From the NCBI GenBank assembly GCA_947504035.1, contig CANNGA010000008.1, positions 62,001-126,000 of the forward strand: a DNA stretch of 64,000 bases, read 5' to 3'. Every line of letters begins with the position of its first letter. The first letter of the stretch is position 1. The notes under the pieces were generated by a model, which saw only the letters and a program-made list of their open reading frames with translations, ran no database searches and was not told where the DNA came from. A program made the position numbers and the translations under genes. This DNA comes from an uncultured Flavobacteriaceae bacterium (lineage in GTDB: Bacteria > Bacteroidota > Bacteroidia > Flavobacteriales > Flavobacteriaceae). Positions 63,923 through 64,000 of the stretch are shown piece after piece.

Positions 63923-64000
63923 TTATAAATCAAAACCAATATTTACACCTAATTTTTCGGCAATAATATTGGTGATACGTTGTTTGAGCTCTGGAATTTT
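63923..64000 (-). CDS. sufD: C-terminal end of a probable SufD protein, cut by window edge
   Basis: Only the last 25 codons are visible (KIPELKQRITNIIAEKLGVN, then IGFDL and a stop). The short C-terminal helix fits the end of Bacteroidota SufD, and sufD normally precedes sufS. The call rests mainly on gene order. Confidence 0.55.
   Translation of the reverse strand, partial: KIPELKQRITNIIAEKLGVNIGFDL

Overview
The window comes from a member of the Bacteroidota, most likely the Flavobacteriaceae. The evidence is low G+C sequence, a protease with a type IX secretion (T9SS) sorting tail, DUF6089 and DUF3078 outer-membrane proteins, an HTTM membrane protein, LytTR signalling with a TPR-LytS kinase, Bacteroidota-type T6SS proteins (TssD, DUF4280 PAAR-like) and conserved flavobacterial gene neighbourhoods. 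I cannot name the genus. No rRNA, tRNA or CRISPR array was seen.

Layout. 1-3253: end of a LytS-type histidine kinase, its LytTR regulator and a gamma-carbonic-anhydrase-like protein. 3277-11667 (minus strand): a conserved envelope cluster read as CBS protein, nadK, DUF6089, uppS, bamA, two OmpH/Skp-like chaperones, murI. 11756-14745: pdxJ, a hydrolase, a MORN/TonB-C lipoprotein-like protein and a small holin-like membrane protein. 14877-19024: tig, clpP, clpX, pth, two of them with clear terminators. 19298-24430: a TonB-dependent receptor translationally coupled to a histidine kinase with a YfiR-like sensor, plus a receiver-only regulator. 24777-31151: a secreted metalloprotease, ribF, an HTTM protein and serS.

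31152-54200 is an accessory island. It opens with a T6SS auxiliary set: tssD (Hcp), vgrG, a hypothetical protein and a DUF4280 PAAR-like effector with an overlapping lipoprotein gene. A 1023-residue putative effector follows. Behind it lies a tandem array in which an approximately 200-codon stretch of that effector is repeated, fused to a different C-terminal half and stripped of the N-terminus, followed by a third fragment that keeps only a C-terminal tail. These alternate with at least seven copies (five intact) of one lipoprotein family, which I read as immunity proteins. The lipoprotein genes start on or next to the toxin stop codons. The array holds pseudogenes, internal deletions, an integrase remnant and a truncated IS3-family element. 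It looks like a polymorphic toxin/immunity locus caught in the act of cassette accumulation and decay. No T6SS sheath, baseplate or membrane-complex genes are in the window, so the apparatus must be encoded elsewhere.

54230-64000 returns to housekeeping genes: an endonuclease/phosphatase-family protein, a class A PBP, hflX, a DUF3078 outer-membrane protein and the distal SUF iron-sulfur genes (end of probable sufD, sufS, a META protein, sufE, a DUF59 protein and DUF2480).
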